Assembly (NCBI RefSeq): GCF_000372725.1
Contig: NW_005201287.1
Coordinates: 465,081 to 529,080, forward strand
DNA: 64,000 nucleotides
Origin: Emiliania huxleyi CCMP1516
Taxonomy: Eukaryota > Haptophyta > Isochrysidales > Noelaerhabdaceae
Direction of reading: 5' to 3'
Every line of letters begins with the position of its first letter. Positions within the stretch are counted from its first letter, which is position 1. The notes beneath the pieces are model-generated. The model was not told where the DNA came from. It saw only the letters and a program-made list of their open reading frames with translations, and ran no database searches. Positions 52,117-61,873 of this stretch are shown piece after piece. Position numbers and translations under genes: made by a program.

Positions 52117-52400
52117 TCAGAGGCCGTGGGGAAGGGGGTGGGGTGGGGTATCTGGATCGCGCCCGTCTTCGTCGTCCCAGCACTCCATCTCGAGTCATCT
52201 CGGGGCATCTCGGCGCATCTCGGCTACTCTCCACACCGCCATCGTCGTCCCAGCACTCCACCGTCGTCTCGGAGGGAGGAGGGTACTCCTTGGCCACCTG
52301 CGGGGCGAGATTAGCCGAGGCGAGATTAGCCGAGATTAGCCGAGATTGGACCCGAGGGTACTCCTTGGCCACCCGCGGGGCGGGTGTTCGCCGCCTCCTC
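52117..52400 (-). CDS. Terminal exons of an unidentified gene
   Basis: Two exon pieces join as VAKEYPPPSETTVECWDD and EDGRDPDTPPHPLPHGL, ending at a TGA (52117). Each is bounded by a direct repeat: ggtggccaaggagtaccctc occurs on both sides of one minisatellite intron, and ggagtgctgggacgacga on both sides of the next. The pattern matches the repeat-bounded introns elsewhere in the window. Family unknown; the upstream part was not found. Confidence 0.38.
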
Positions 52401-53078
52401 TGTGTCAATGTCTTGCTGTCTCGGCGGTTACCCCCTCACCCGCCAGCGCCAACCGCGAAAGGCACTCAACGGTGGGCTGCACTCTCGTGCAGTCTCTCGG
52501 GTACTCGGTTGCCCACCCACTCTAGCCGCGCCTAAGCGACTCCCGCGAGGATAAAAGAATTCACAAAGGAAGGCGGTCGCACGTACGGTCAGCGGGAGAT
52601 GCAGATGGGTCATGGGGCACATGGTCCCTCGAGGTAGCAAATTTAAGTCCCAACACCCAAGCTCGACGGCTTTTTCTCACTTCTCAGTCTCCCACAGTGA
52701 CTCGCACTTCTTTCTCTCTCGCGCGGGCGACTCCACTCGGCCCCCTCTCCTCCTCGTGCGCTCGGGTGCCCGCTACAGGTATAGAGCCCCTCTCAGCGCT
52801 CGCTCCGCGCTCACCAGTCCGTGTACCAGACCCTCCGTCGGAGGCTCCGTCTGGGTACACTGACACTGTTCCTGTGCGCTGTGGGTATTTTAGAGGGGAG
52901 GAAGGCATGTTGTGCGAGTAGGGATCCCTTATGTAGATGTTAGAGGTGGGTTAAGAGGGAGATGTGCGCGAGCTGCGGGACCGCCGGGACGGCGGGCGGG
53001 TGATTGCGACTCGCCGCCACCCACTTTTGGCGACTTTTGGCGACCTTTGGGACGCGCGATCGATCGGCCGAGATCGAC

Positions 53079-53225
53079 ATGGCGGGCGAGGCCGTCACGG
53101 CCATGATCGTGGCTGACGACGCCGGCGACGACCCCCTGGCGGACCGCCGCGAGGACCGGGAGGCGGCGGCGGCGCGGGAGAGGAAGGCGAAGGTGGCGAA
53201 GCTCAAGTCGCAGACGGAGAAGGAT
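53079..53225 (+). CDS. Possible first exon of an unidentified gene
   Basis: Starts MAGEAVTAMIVADDAGDDPL, then a charged helical run REDREAAAARERKAKVAKLK. Composition looks coding, but the frame soon enters a fold-back element (53279-53413), so the rest of the gene is displaced or lost. The preceding 52401-53078 shows no gene. Confidence 0.33.
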
Positions 53226-53278
53226 CCCTATATAGGACAAAAGCGTCGAAAATGTCCCAAAAAGCGTGTCTCGAGTTT

Positions 53279-53413
53279 GTTGCAGCCCCACAGCTGGCGC
53301 GCGCTGCCAGGAAGCACCGCTCGCGTGTCGGCGGCACTCCCTGGCACCCAGGGAGTGCCGCGAACCGACCAGACCGAATAGGCTCGACGCCGCGCTCGCT
53401 GTGGGGCTGCAAC
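53279..53413. mobile_element. Fold-back (inverted-repeat) element, 135 bp
   Basis: Ends gttgcagccccacag and ctgtggggctgcaac are perfect reverse complements over 15 bases, with weaker pairing beyond. The centre holds a second perfect palindrome, ggcactccctgg / ccagggagtgcc (53333-53359). Size and structure fit a small non-autonomous MITE or a fold-back element. Target duplication not identified. Confidence 0.7.
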
Positions 53414-53556
53414 AAAGTCGCCGCCGAGCGTGCCACCGACGGCGTCCCGGCGGCGGTGATGGAGTGTGAGACCTGAGGCTACGGAGGTGACGCCTGAGGT
53501 ACCGGCCCGTGCACAGCGACTCAGCCGGCGACCGCCACGGGCTCAGACGAGACTTG

Positions 53557-53670
53557 TGCGACGGTGTATCATTCACTTTATGCCACCGTTGCATATCCCG
53601 ACGGCCGTCGCAAAACTGCAGTTTTGCGACGGTGTATCATTCACTTTATGCCACCGTTGCATATCCGGAT
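53557..53670. repeat. Two direct copies of a 43-bp unit with internal dyad
   Basis: tgcgacggtgtatcattcac through ttatgccaccgttgcatatc occurs at about 53558 and 53625. Within each, gcgacggtg and caccgttgc can pair. Between the copies lies aaaactgcagtttt, a palindrome. Confidence 0.75.
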
Positions 53671-54155
53671 ATGCAACTTGTCGACTCGTTCCGGCTCAGC
53701 TTCACCATGGTCATCGGGCGTCTGTCGACGTCAGGACCACCCATACAGCTCGCGGGTTTGAGGTCGCAAGAGCCAAGATGGTGGCGTTTGGACATCCCAA
53801 CCATCACACAAGACAGCCTGTAGGTGATGGCGGGACGGCGCAGTGTTTGTGGCACTCGGCAGTAGGCACCCGCGGCACGGCCCCGCTGAGCGCTGTCGGG
53901 GGCTCTCACGGGCTGCGGAACCGGCCCCAGAGAGGGAGCCGGTCCGGGCGAGTGTGGCAGCTCCTGCGCTAGTATGGGCACCCTCTATCACAACACTACT
54001 GATCCTGGTCATTAGAGCTGCCAGGGATAGCGTCAGGAGCCGGTAGGAGTCAAAACCTCTCATATTTGAGACATCGTGTCCCATATACGTGTACCCCATA
54101 TACTCGCACAACGAGCCGGAATATCGACATGGGGCATTTACCGCGTGTGGCTCGC

Positions 54156-56501
54156 TCACAGCCTCGCGTCCAGCGGCGGCGCCGCCTCCTCCTCGCCCCA
54201 GTCCGCCTCCATGGCGTCCAGCACGCGCAAGCACGCCGCCGCGTCGGTCGCCGCGTACGCCGCCTGCTCCTCGCTCAGCGGCCTAGCCGCCCAGTCCGAG
54301 CACTGCTCCTGCTTGTCGAGCCGCTGCAACAGCCAGTGCGCGCACGCCGCCTGCAGCGACGGCGCCTGCGAGCGCGACCCGAGCCCCGCGTCCTCCGCAA
54401 GCCGCTGCACCTAGGCGGGCGAGAGCAAGACGACGGTGCGGCCGAGTCGCCAGAGCCGCCCCCTCAGCCGAGAGAGCCGCGGCACATCGACAGTCGCCTC
54501 CCGGATCCGCCGCACAAGCGCGCGACCCTCCTCCTCGCCGCCCACCGCCTCCGCCTCGCCGCCTCCGCCCGCCGCCTCCGCCTCTCCGCCCGCCGCCTCC
54601 GCCTCGCGGAGCCACGCCGCCAGCTTCTGCGCGTCCGCCGCAAAGGCGAACCCGACCGGCAGCGGCGGCGCTGGAGAGAGCAGCAGCGAGCGCAGCTCCG
54701 ACCCGAGTGCCGACAGGTACTGCGCCGCCGCCGGGCCGCGCTGCAGCGCGTCGCAGACGAATGCAGCCTCCCCGCTGCCCTCCGTGACGGCGAGCTGCAC
54801 CTGCCGAGAGGGCATGCGCCGCACACGTGAGGGTCGCGGGCGGCGGGAGGGGGCAGGCGAGGCGGCGGGACGCGGAGCCGCGCGCCGTCGCCAGCACCGC
54901 GCCGCCCACGCCGCCGCCCTCGCCCTCGGCCCACTCGGTGTCGATCCCGACGCGCGCCGCGCCGGCGAGGGCGGCCCTCATCTCGCGCACGCCCTCCGCG
55001 TCGCCCACCCAGACAACCCGCGGGGCAGGCGCCGGTGAGCAGGCTCGACTGGCCCGCGCGCCCCTCCCCCAAGCCCTCGCCCAGCCTGCCCGCCAGCCTG
55101 GCTGCGCGGCGGGCCTTCGCGCGGGACAGGCAGGCGGCGCGCGCCTGTCGGAAGGGGGTCGTGGCCCGGGGGGGGGGGGGTGATGGGGGGGGCGGAGGGA
55201 GAGGGCGGGTGGCTAGGGCCAGGGTCTGGGGGTTTGCTCCTCCCTCTCCCTTTGCCCCTCCATCGCCGCCGGAAGCTCCCGCGCCGACAGCGCCGACACC
55301 TTCGCCTTGATTGGTGTCCCCGTATTCGTCAATGATTAGTGTCGCGGGAGTACCAAAGGCCGGTGCCTNNNNNNNNNNNNNNNNNNNNNNNNNNNNNNNN
55401 NNNNNNNNNNNNNNNNNNNNNNNNNNNNNNNNNNNNNNNNNNNNNNNNNNNNNNNNNNNNNNNNNNNNNNNNNNNNNNNNNNNNNNNNNNNNNNNNNNNN
55501 NNNNNNNNNNNNNNNNNNNNNNNNNNNNNNNNNNNNNNNNNNNNNNNNNNNNCTCCACCCTCCACCTCTGCCTCCTCTTCCGCCGCGGCCTCCCCAACCG
55601 CACCGGCCGCCGCCTCCTCCCCCGCCACCTCCTCCAATGCCACAGCGGCGCCGCGCGCCGCAAGCCACGCCTCGAGCGGTGCCACCGCGGCGTCGATCGC
55701 AGCTGCCACGGCGGCGGACGAGTCGGCGTCTCCAGGCCGTCCGGCGCGGCCCACCGGCAGCGGCGGCGCCGGCCCCTCCGCCGCGTCGCCCCCCCTCGGC
55801 GCGGCGATCGGCTTGCGCCCGCGGTTCTTTTTGCGGCGGCTCTCTGCGGTTGTCGGGTTGACAGCGAGCCGCGTCACCACATCTCCCTCCGCCTCAGGGT
55901 GGAAGCGAGGGTCGAGGTCGCCGTACACCTGGCCGTCGTCAAAGCGAGCCTTGAAGTCGAGCCAGCCACCCGGCCGGAGCAGCGGCCTCCGGTCCTCCGG
56001 CAGCGCTTCGATCCGCATCCGCAGCGGCGGCGGCAATACCGCCGGCTCGGCCCGCTCCGCGCTCTCCACCGCGGCCACCGCCGCGGGCGAGAGGTGTGTG
56101 GCGGCGAGAGAGAGGACGCTCTGCCCCTTGTTGTTGAGAAGGCGGGTGCGCGCGCCGCGCCGCAGCAGCAGCGACACCACGTCGCTCCGGCAGCGCGTCA
56201 CCGCGTAAAAGATTGGCGTCTTGCCGTAGCTGTGGTCGCCGGTCGACCACGCGTCGAGGTCGCAGCCGAGGTCGAGCAGCCGCTCGACGTTGGAGAGCGC
56301 GCCGCGCCAGCAGGCGTGGTGCAGCGGAGAGCGGCCGCTCTCGTCGAGCGCCTCGTCCACCTCCCGGGCCGCCGAGTCGCCGAGCCGCGCGAGCATGGCC
56401 TCGAGCGCGCCTCCGTCGGCGGCGCCGGCGGCCCGCCGCAGCGCTGCGGCGGCCGGCGGAGGGTGCGCGACGGCGATGGAGGCGCCGCCGGCGATGAGCA
56501 T
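54156..56501 (-). CDS. Ankyrin repeat/3'-5' exonuclease (DEDDy) fusion, interrupted by assembly gap
   Basis: ATG 56501. Residues 35-150 hold ankyrin units (GRSPLHHACWRGALSNVERL, YGKTPIFYAVTRCRSDVVSL, NNKGQSVLSLAATHLSP). A linker carries FKARFDDGQVYGDLDPRFHP and a basic KKNRGRK. After the gap (55369-55552) the exonuclease begins VVWVGDAEGVREMRAALAG and RVGIDTEW (motif Exo I, D-x-E). It continues GFAFAADAQKLAAWL (Exo II region) and ends DKQEQCSDWAARPLSEEQAA with YAATD (Exo III, Y-x3-D). This is the RNase D/WRN/Mut-7 fold, which trims RNA or DNA 3' ends with two metals. One gene across the gap is inferred from strand, order and spacing. The ATG lies 18 bases from an 18S rRNA fragment. Confidence 0.72.
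55369..55552. other. Assembly gap (184 N)
   Basis: Run of N inside the ankyrin/exonuclease gene. G-rich sequence on its left side (55165-55220) suggests a hard-to-sequence tract. Confidence 1.
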
Positions 56502-56518
56502 GGCCGAGGCCGATCGAT

Positions 56519-56620
56519 GTGTTGCAGTTAAAACGCTCGTAGTCGGATTCGGGGCGGGCTGACCGGTCTGCCGATGGGTATGCACTGGCCGCGCGTCCTT
56601 CCACCCGGAGACGCGCCTAC
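56519..56620 (+). pseudogene. 18S rRNA fragment (V4 region)
   Basis: Reads gttgcagttaaaacgctcgt, then agtcggattcggggcgggct, ccgatgggtatgcactggcc and cggagacgcgcctac. This is the small-subunit stretch after the universal AAGTTGTTGCAGTTAAA site. Upstream and downstream rRNA sequence is missing, and a few bases are deleted relative to what I remember, so it is a translocated fragment, not a gene. It lies between the ankyrin/exonuclease start and repeat E copy 3. Confidence 0.85.
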
Positions 56621-56639
56621 CGGGTACTGTCCAATATGA

Positions 56640-57195
56640 AAGTGTGAACAAGTGGGAGCAGCAGCTTCTGACCACGGCGCCGCAGGCGCCTGTTGATAGG
56701 TCCAGGTGGTAGCCCTGGATAGGCAATGCATACGCCTAGTTGGACCTCAGATCGCCCGACCGCGTCCCGGTGCTCTGCCGTCGGATTTATTTAGAGTGAC
56801 GCCGCCGCACCGCGCCGCCCGCGGCCGGGGGCCCTCCGGAGGCCGAGGATGGCCGTGACGGACCGGGACGAGCTCTGGGAGGTTCAGTGTCAGTGTATAC
56901 ATTGTAGAGACTGACCATGTGCACAATATCTCTCAGTCTAGCTAAGCCTGGGGAGGCGATTCCGGGGCCGTACAGCAGCTTGATGGTGCTTCGCCGGCGT
57001 GCGTCCCGGAGCGGTCCCGGTTGGGCAATCCGGGGGAGAAAACTCAGGACAACGCCGACGCCGCTCTGATTCGACTTTTTACTTCAAACAAAGACGGCGG
57101 CACGCGCCGCAGCGCGCGGTGCGTGCCGCCGTCAGGAGCGGATCCGTCAGTTAGTTGTATTCACGCCGGGATCGTGTCCTGAGTAACTTGCCCAA
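56640..57195 (-). repeat. Dispersed repeat E, copy 3
   Basis: Inverted, near full-length copy of 28620-29180. The hairpin is at 57093-57133 and the shared short frame at 56918. It starts directly beside the 18S fragment and ends beside the MITE at 57213. Confidence 0.88.
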
Positions 57196-57212
57196 CCATT
57201 CCTCCAGCAGAG

Positions 57213-57416
57213 TAGCCGGATATGGGGTCTGTCCACACTGGCTGGCCCCTCCCAGATAGGTAGGCAGGTTGGTCTTGTTTCGCCCAAAAGGGCCCTGCAA
57301 TATAGGTAGGTACCCCCTATTTTCATCTTTTTTCGCTTCGCTGCGCGGCCTGGGGATAGGTAGGTAGGTAGGGCGTTTTGGCGCGAGTCAGTGTGGACAG
57401 ACCCCCTATCCGGCTA
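57213..57416. mobile_element. 200-bp MITE with 25-bp inverted ends
   Basis: Ends gccggatatggggtctgtcc and its inverted partner (ggacagaccccctatccggc) differ at one or two positions and continue with acactg. Both ends are bordered by TA, as expected of a Tc1/mariner-type target. The interior shares cgcttcgctgcgcggcctgg with repeat C. 57417-57726 shows no gene. Confidence 0.75.
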
Positions 57417-57726
57417 GGAGCCGGAACCCTGCGGCCTGCTGGAGAGCCGCGAGAATTTTACTGAGTATCTCGCACGAACTCCCCCAAGTGACTTTAGTAC
57501 AAAAAATCAGAGAAAATTCACAAGCGCTCGCGGAGCCGAGCCACGCGTCACGCAGCAGCCCTGAGGTGCCCTGAGCACACATGCGAGCGGGGGAATATCT
57601 CGTCGTGCCTTATAAATTTCTCTCTGGCTAAATTCTAACAGTCACGAGAGAGAGTCTCAGTGGCGTCTCGGGGAGTCCCGAAGGTAGCCATAAGGCGTTT
57701 AGACAGTCGTACCGAGCAAGGGGAGA

Positions 57727-59193
57727 TCATGAGTACACCGTGAGCCTACCCTCCCGGTGCCAGCGGGCGTAGATCTCGTGCTCCTTCTCGAACCAATGGA
57801 GCGGCTCATCGTTCTTGGCTGGGATCGCCTTGGTACAATTCGCCTTAGGCTTGCCGTAGTAGTGAAAGGGCTGGCACGGGTCGTCCGTGAGACCAAAGAG
57901 AGAGACGTTGCGGCAAATTTGCAGGGCGATGATCACGGCGATGAAGCCTGTGCTCGGCCGCATCGTCCCGGACGTGCGCTGCCACATGCACCCCTCACCC
58001 GTCGCCCGGCAGATCTCGGCGAGAGCCTTGTGGTAGATGGAGTCAGTAATGAGGAAGACGCGCGACGGCGTGACGAGCGTCTCCGCGGCGGTGGCCGTCT
58101 TGTTCAGCGCCGTCGACTTGTGTACGCGGATCAGGTACCGGAAGAAAGAGGACACCGAGAGGTGTGAGTTGGAAGTGATCAAGCCAATGGCACGCCGCTC
58201 CTCCGGCACGCTGCGCTGATGCCTCTCAAAGTGCTTCATCATCCCCTCCACGCCGAAGAAGACGTTTATGCTCGTCCGCGTCCCCACATTTTTCTCAAAG
58301 CCCTTGTTGATGATCCAGTTTGGCCGCAGGACGAGCGAGTGGCCGTCAATCTGCGCGCCGTGTTCGAATTTGCGGAGCGAGCCACTCGCCCCGACCACAG
58401 CGCAAGTGTCACACATCTCGCACCCATCGGGCCAGGCCGACGACATGAGGCTATTTCGCGGAAGCTGCTCGATAAACGGCTGAAATTTGCTCGCGGCGAA
58501 CGGCTTCTCGTTCATAAACATCTTCTGGCTGCGGACGAGGTCGCGGCTCCAGAGCACCGGCACAGAGGCGGCACTGAGAGCCGCACGCATTTCCGGTTTG
58601 GCGCAGAGCCGCTGTCGCATCGACGCCTTTGGCGCAACATCGGGTGCAGAGGCGTTGCACCGCGGCAGCGGCATGTTCAGCGCGGACTGGTTGGTAGCCC
58701 CACTGCGCTGTGTATGGGGGCGGTTATGCCAGATCCGGATGTTGTCATGTGCCCGTGGTTGAAACATGTGCCCGTGCACGTTGTCGTTGAACATTGTTGT
58801 TTGCTCCGGTGGCGACACGAGGCGGCTGACGCCCGCATGAGGTGTTCGGTTTACTCGGATGGGTGGCACTCGAGGATGCAGCTTCATTGGAGCCTCATTG
58901 GCGGGCTGCGTAGACTCTCCACCAGCTGCGGCGAGGACAGCGAGGCTGGCGGGCTGCGGAGGAGGGATGGGTGGCGCCGTTGTGCGTACGAGCGTGAGAA
59001 CCACCCAGCCCAACACCGCGTTGGCGACAACAGAGATCAGAAGGGCGACGACAGAGATCAGAAGGGCCGGGCCATGTGAGCACGAATGGCGCGACGACGA
59101 CACCGATGCGACCGAGCTTGAGCGCTCGAGGCGTGGCCGGAGTAGAGACGGCACCGATGCGACCGAGCTTGAGCGCTCGGTAGGCTTGAGCAT
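57727..59193 (-). CDS. Sialyltransferase, GT29 family
   Basis: Type II Golgi membrane enzyme that moves sialic acid from CMP-sialic acid to a glycan. Single exon, 488 residues. Membrane anchor at about residues 45-70 (ALLISVVALLISVVANAVLG). Sialyl motif L: CDTCAVVGASGSLRKFEHGA then IDGHSLVLRPN. Motif S: PSTGFIAVIIALQICRNVSL. Motif III: HYYGKP. Motif VS: HWFEKEHE. All four are in order with normal spacing, so the enzyme looks intact. The acceptor cannot be told from sequence; a glycolipid acceptor is an attractive guess in a haptophyte. Confidence 0.9.
   Translation of the reverse strand: MLKPTERSSSVASVPSLLRPRLERSSSVASVSSSRHSCSHGPALLISVVALLISVVANAVLGWVVLTLVRTTAPPIPPPQPASLAVLAAAGGESTQPANEAPMKLHPRVPPIRVNRTPHAGVSRLVSPPEQTTMFNDNVHGHMFQPRAHDNIRIWHNRPHTQRSGATNQSALNMPLPRCNASAPDVAPKASMRQRLCAKPEMRAALSAASVPVLWSRDLVRSQKMFMNEKPFAASKFQPFIEQLPRNSLMSSAWPDGCEMCDTCAVVGASGSLRKFEHGAQIDGHSLVLRPNWIINKGFEKNVGTRTSINVFFGVEGMMKHFERHQRSVPEERRAIGLITSNSHLSVSSFFRYLIRVHKSTALNKTATAAETLVTPSRVFLITDSIYHKALAEICRATGEGCMWQRTSGTMRPSTGFIAVIIALQICRNVSLFGLTDDPCQPFHYYGKPKANCTKAIPAKNDEPLHWFEKEHEIYARWHREGRLTVYS
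59086..59190. repeat. Two copies of a 30-bp unit over the sialyltransferase start
   Basis: caccgatgcgaccgagcttg plus agcgctcg occurs at about 59100 and 59151. It encodes a duplicated Leu/Glu/Arg-Ser-Ser-Ser-Val-Ala-Ser segment in the cytosolic tail of the sialyltransferase. Confidence 0.8.
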
Positions 59194-59651
59194 GCGAATC
59201 CTATGGGGAAATGATGCTGATTAGACGATGCTGCTTGGATAGAGCATTGCGGTGTGGCAGAGGGAGGGAGGGGGAGAGAGAGGTGCAGAGGCGGGGTGAG
59301 CGACGCCGACGTGGCGCAGTGGGTGCTGACGGCACGCTCAAGGTGCGTTGTTTGTGCGAGTCGAGCTGAAGGGGCTGTTGAGTCCGCGAGACCGCGAGGC
59401 GGTGGCGTGTCTGTCGCCTGTTTTTCAAAGGTGGGTGTCTGGCCGTGAGACGCTGGAGAAGGAGTGCGAGAGAGTCGCCGTTCTTTCAAAAAAAAATTGC
59501 CGGGTCGGCTGGCGAATAAACGAGCGAATCAGGGGGAACCGGAGCCCCGGGAGGGCGGGCGGGGGAACCCTGATACGGGATGCTGAGTGAGGACCTGTGT
59601 ACGTGCGTGGTGTACAGTGGCGTGTCTACTAGCTCCGAGTAGAGGGGGCGT

Positions 59652-59812
59652 TCTGAAGTTAAGGGGAAACCCGGTACACGGAGCCAACCCTCGGAGACCT
59701 GTGTTTACTTTACGGCCCTTTCCCTGCGAACGCGCACCCCCAGGGCTAGGGCTCTCTTGCCCGCAACCCGATGCCAATCATCCGGCCCGCTGGGTGCGCT
59801 TCTGAGCTCCCC
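59652..59812 (-). repeat. Dispersed repeat B, copy 3
   Basis: Inverted copy of 7628-7830 running from ggggaaacccgg through cctgcgaacgcgcac and gcaacccgatgccaatcatc to gagctccccgg. It lacks the cttggagcacttgg end. Confidence 0.82.
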
Positions 59813-59813
59813 G

Positions 59814-60820
59814 GCCTCCCGCCGAGACCGGCTCGGCGCGGCGCGTGGCCGCACGCCGCCGTTGAAAAGGCGATAGGAGAGGGGAGAGCGCCGGCCACAT
59901 CCGGATCAAGCGAGCGCTGACGTGTAAGGTGTCTGCGCTGCTCCGGTGTGTGTGGGATTCTGCCTCCCCCCATCTGGGCGGCGAGGTGTTCGCGGTGCGA
60001 TGCCCGATCGTGCGCGATAGTCTCCCATTGTGCGTGGTGTGTCGGTGTGTCGGTCGTCCGGAGTGTGGCGGCGCCGTTGCATGCAGCGACAATACTGTAA
60101 GAATACTCCACGTGCCACGACTGCTTTGACTGACGTGACTCTGACTGACTGATGAGTGCTGATGGATGATCTCCGACAACCCAAAACCCCAAAATGCAAA
60201 TGCGGAGTGGCCCCACTTTGGCGTGCAGATCCTGCGTCTCTCACTGCCCGAACAAAAGAGCACAGAGGCGGGTACCGCCGACGCAGGTCCCACACTAGCG
60301 CGGCCTCCGACGGTCTGCACGTGATCGAGGTACAGAAACGGTGGTGCCGCAGCTCACACCCTAATCTATCTGCCTTAGGCACGGGGAGCCAACGGAGCCA
60401 TCGCGCATGCCCGCATCGCGTGCGGCTCCCTATAGGCGGCTCCGAGGTCTCCCGCCGAGACCGGCTCGGCGCGGCGCCGTTGAAAAGGCGATAGGAGAGG
60501 GGAGAGCGCCGGCCACATCAAGCGAGCGCTGACGTGTAAGGTGTCTGCGCTGCTCCGGTGTGTGTGGGATTCTGCCCCCCCCCCCCTCTGTGCGGCGAGG
60601 TGTTTGCGGTGCGATGCCCTTTCTCGTGCGCGATCGCCTCCCTTTCTGTGGTGTGTCGGTCGTCCGGAGCGTGTGTGTGGCGCTAGCGTGTGGCCGACAA
60701 ACCAAAACCAAAATGCAAATGCGGAGTCCACTTGGCCCCACTTTGGCGTGCAGATCCTGCGTCTCTCACAGGTCTCTCACTGCCCGAACAACAGAGGCGG
60801 GTACCGCCGCAGGTCGCCAT
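59814..60820 (+). repeat. Diverged tandem duplication, two units of about 370-480 bp
   Basis: The block from cccgccgagaccggctcggc through aaaggcgataggagaggg and ctgcgctgctccggtgtgtg to cactttggcgtgcagatcct and gaggcgggtaccgcc occurs at 59814-60285 and again at 60448-60815. Several short deletions separate the copies. No coding frame is preserved in both. 60821-61873 is GC-rich upstream sequence of the helicase with GCG-triplet runs (61250-61290). Confidence 0.8.
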
Positions 60821-61251
60821 AGCAAATAAGAGGGCTCCCGCGGCGATCAACACCGCAACTCCTTTTCTAAATCTAGCTGAGGGGCTCGCTAAACGCTCGC
60901 CGAGCTCCATGCTGTGCAACACCACCTCCTCACTAATCGTCAGGGGCGGAGAGCGCAGTGCACTGCGGTGAGGCTGCGCAGCGGGGGCTCGCCCCCTGCA
61001 CCGCGCTCAGCGGCACAGGGGAGGGCGGTCGGTGGCGGCGGCGGCGAGGCGCGAGGCGGTGGCGGCGGTGGTGCGGGCGGCGGGATGACAGGGGAGGCGG
61101 CGGGATTGACAGGGGAGGCGGCGGCCACGAGCGGAGCGGCGCAAGAAGGGGGGGGGGGCGGCGGCGAGGCGCCGGTGAGCGAGGCGCCCGCGCCATCAGA
61201 GGGACGCGCCGCTGCGAGATGGAGGGCGGCGGTGACGGAGGCGAGGCGCGA

Positions 61252-61289
<38 letters not shown>

Positions 61290-61873
61290 ACGGCGGCACC
61301 GAGTCTCGGTGAGCGGCGGCGGGAGGAGGAGCAGCGGCGGCGCTCGCTCGCTGTTGACGGGAGCGCTTTTGAGCCTGGGAGCCCATGCCACTGCGACCGG
61401 CGTGCCCGGGACGGAGATCGCGCGCGCGCCGCCACTCACGACGCGCGCGCGATCTTCGCGGAGTCGGGAGTCCCCAGAGGGAAGCGGTCTTCTCGGCCGA
61501 CGTCCAGCGGCGCGCAACCCAAGGAAGCGTGCGCAGCGGAGGCGGCCTAGCACCGGCTCGGCGCCGGGCGGTTGCGCTGCCCGCGAGCCGCGTCCTGAGC
61601 CTCGGCAGCGCGCTGCGCGGCGCGGCGCTCGCGCCGCTTCGGTGCCGAGAGCGGCATGATGGTTCGCCAGCCGAAGCTCGAGACTCCTCGGGTCGAGCAC
61701 AATTGCGTTACATGGGCATGGCCGGGGTTTCTGCACCGAACGATCTTACTTTCGGTCTATCGAAAGTGTTGCTATAAAATTCTCTTTCCCTTCTGCGCGG
61801 CGCGTTTCCGTTCTCGCAGCTTTGCGGTCCGGCACCGCTTGCCGTCCAGCTCGCTCGGCCCGCTCGTGCCGCC

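Noticed and set aside
60914..61386. Gly/Ala-rich frames on both strands upstream of the helicase
   Set aside because: Made of GCG and GGC triplet runs with no domain and no preference for either strand.
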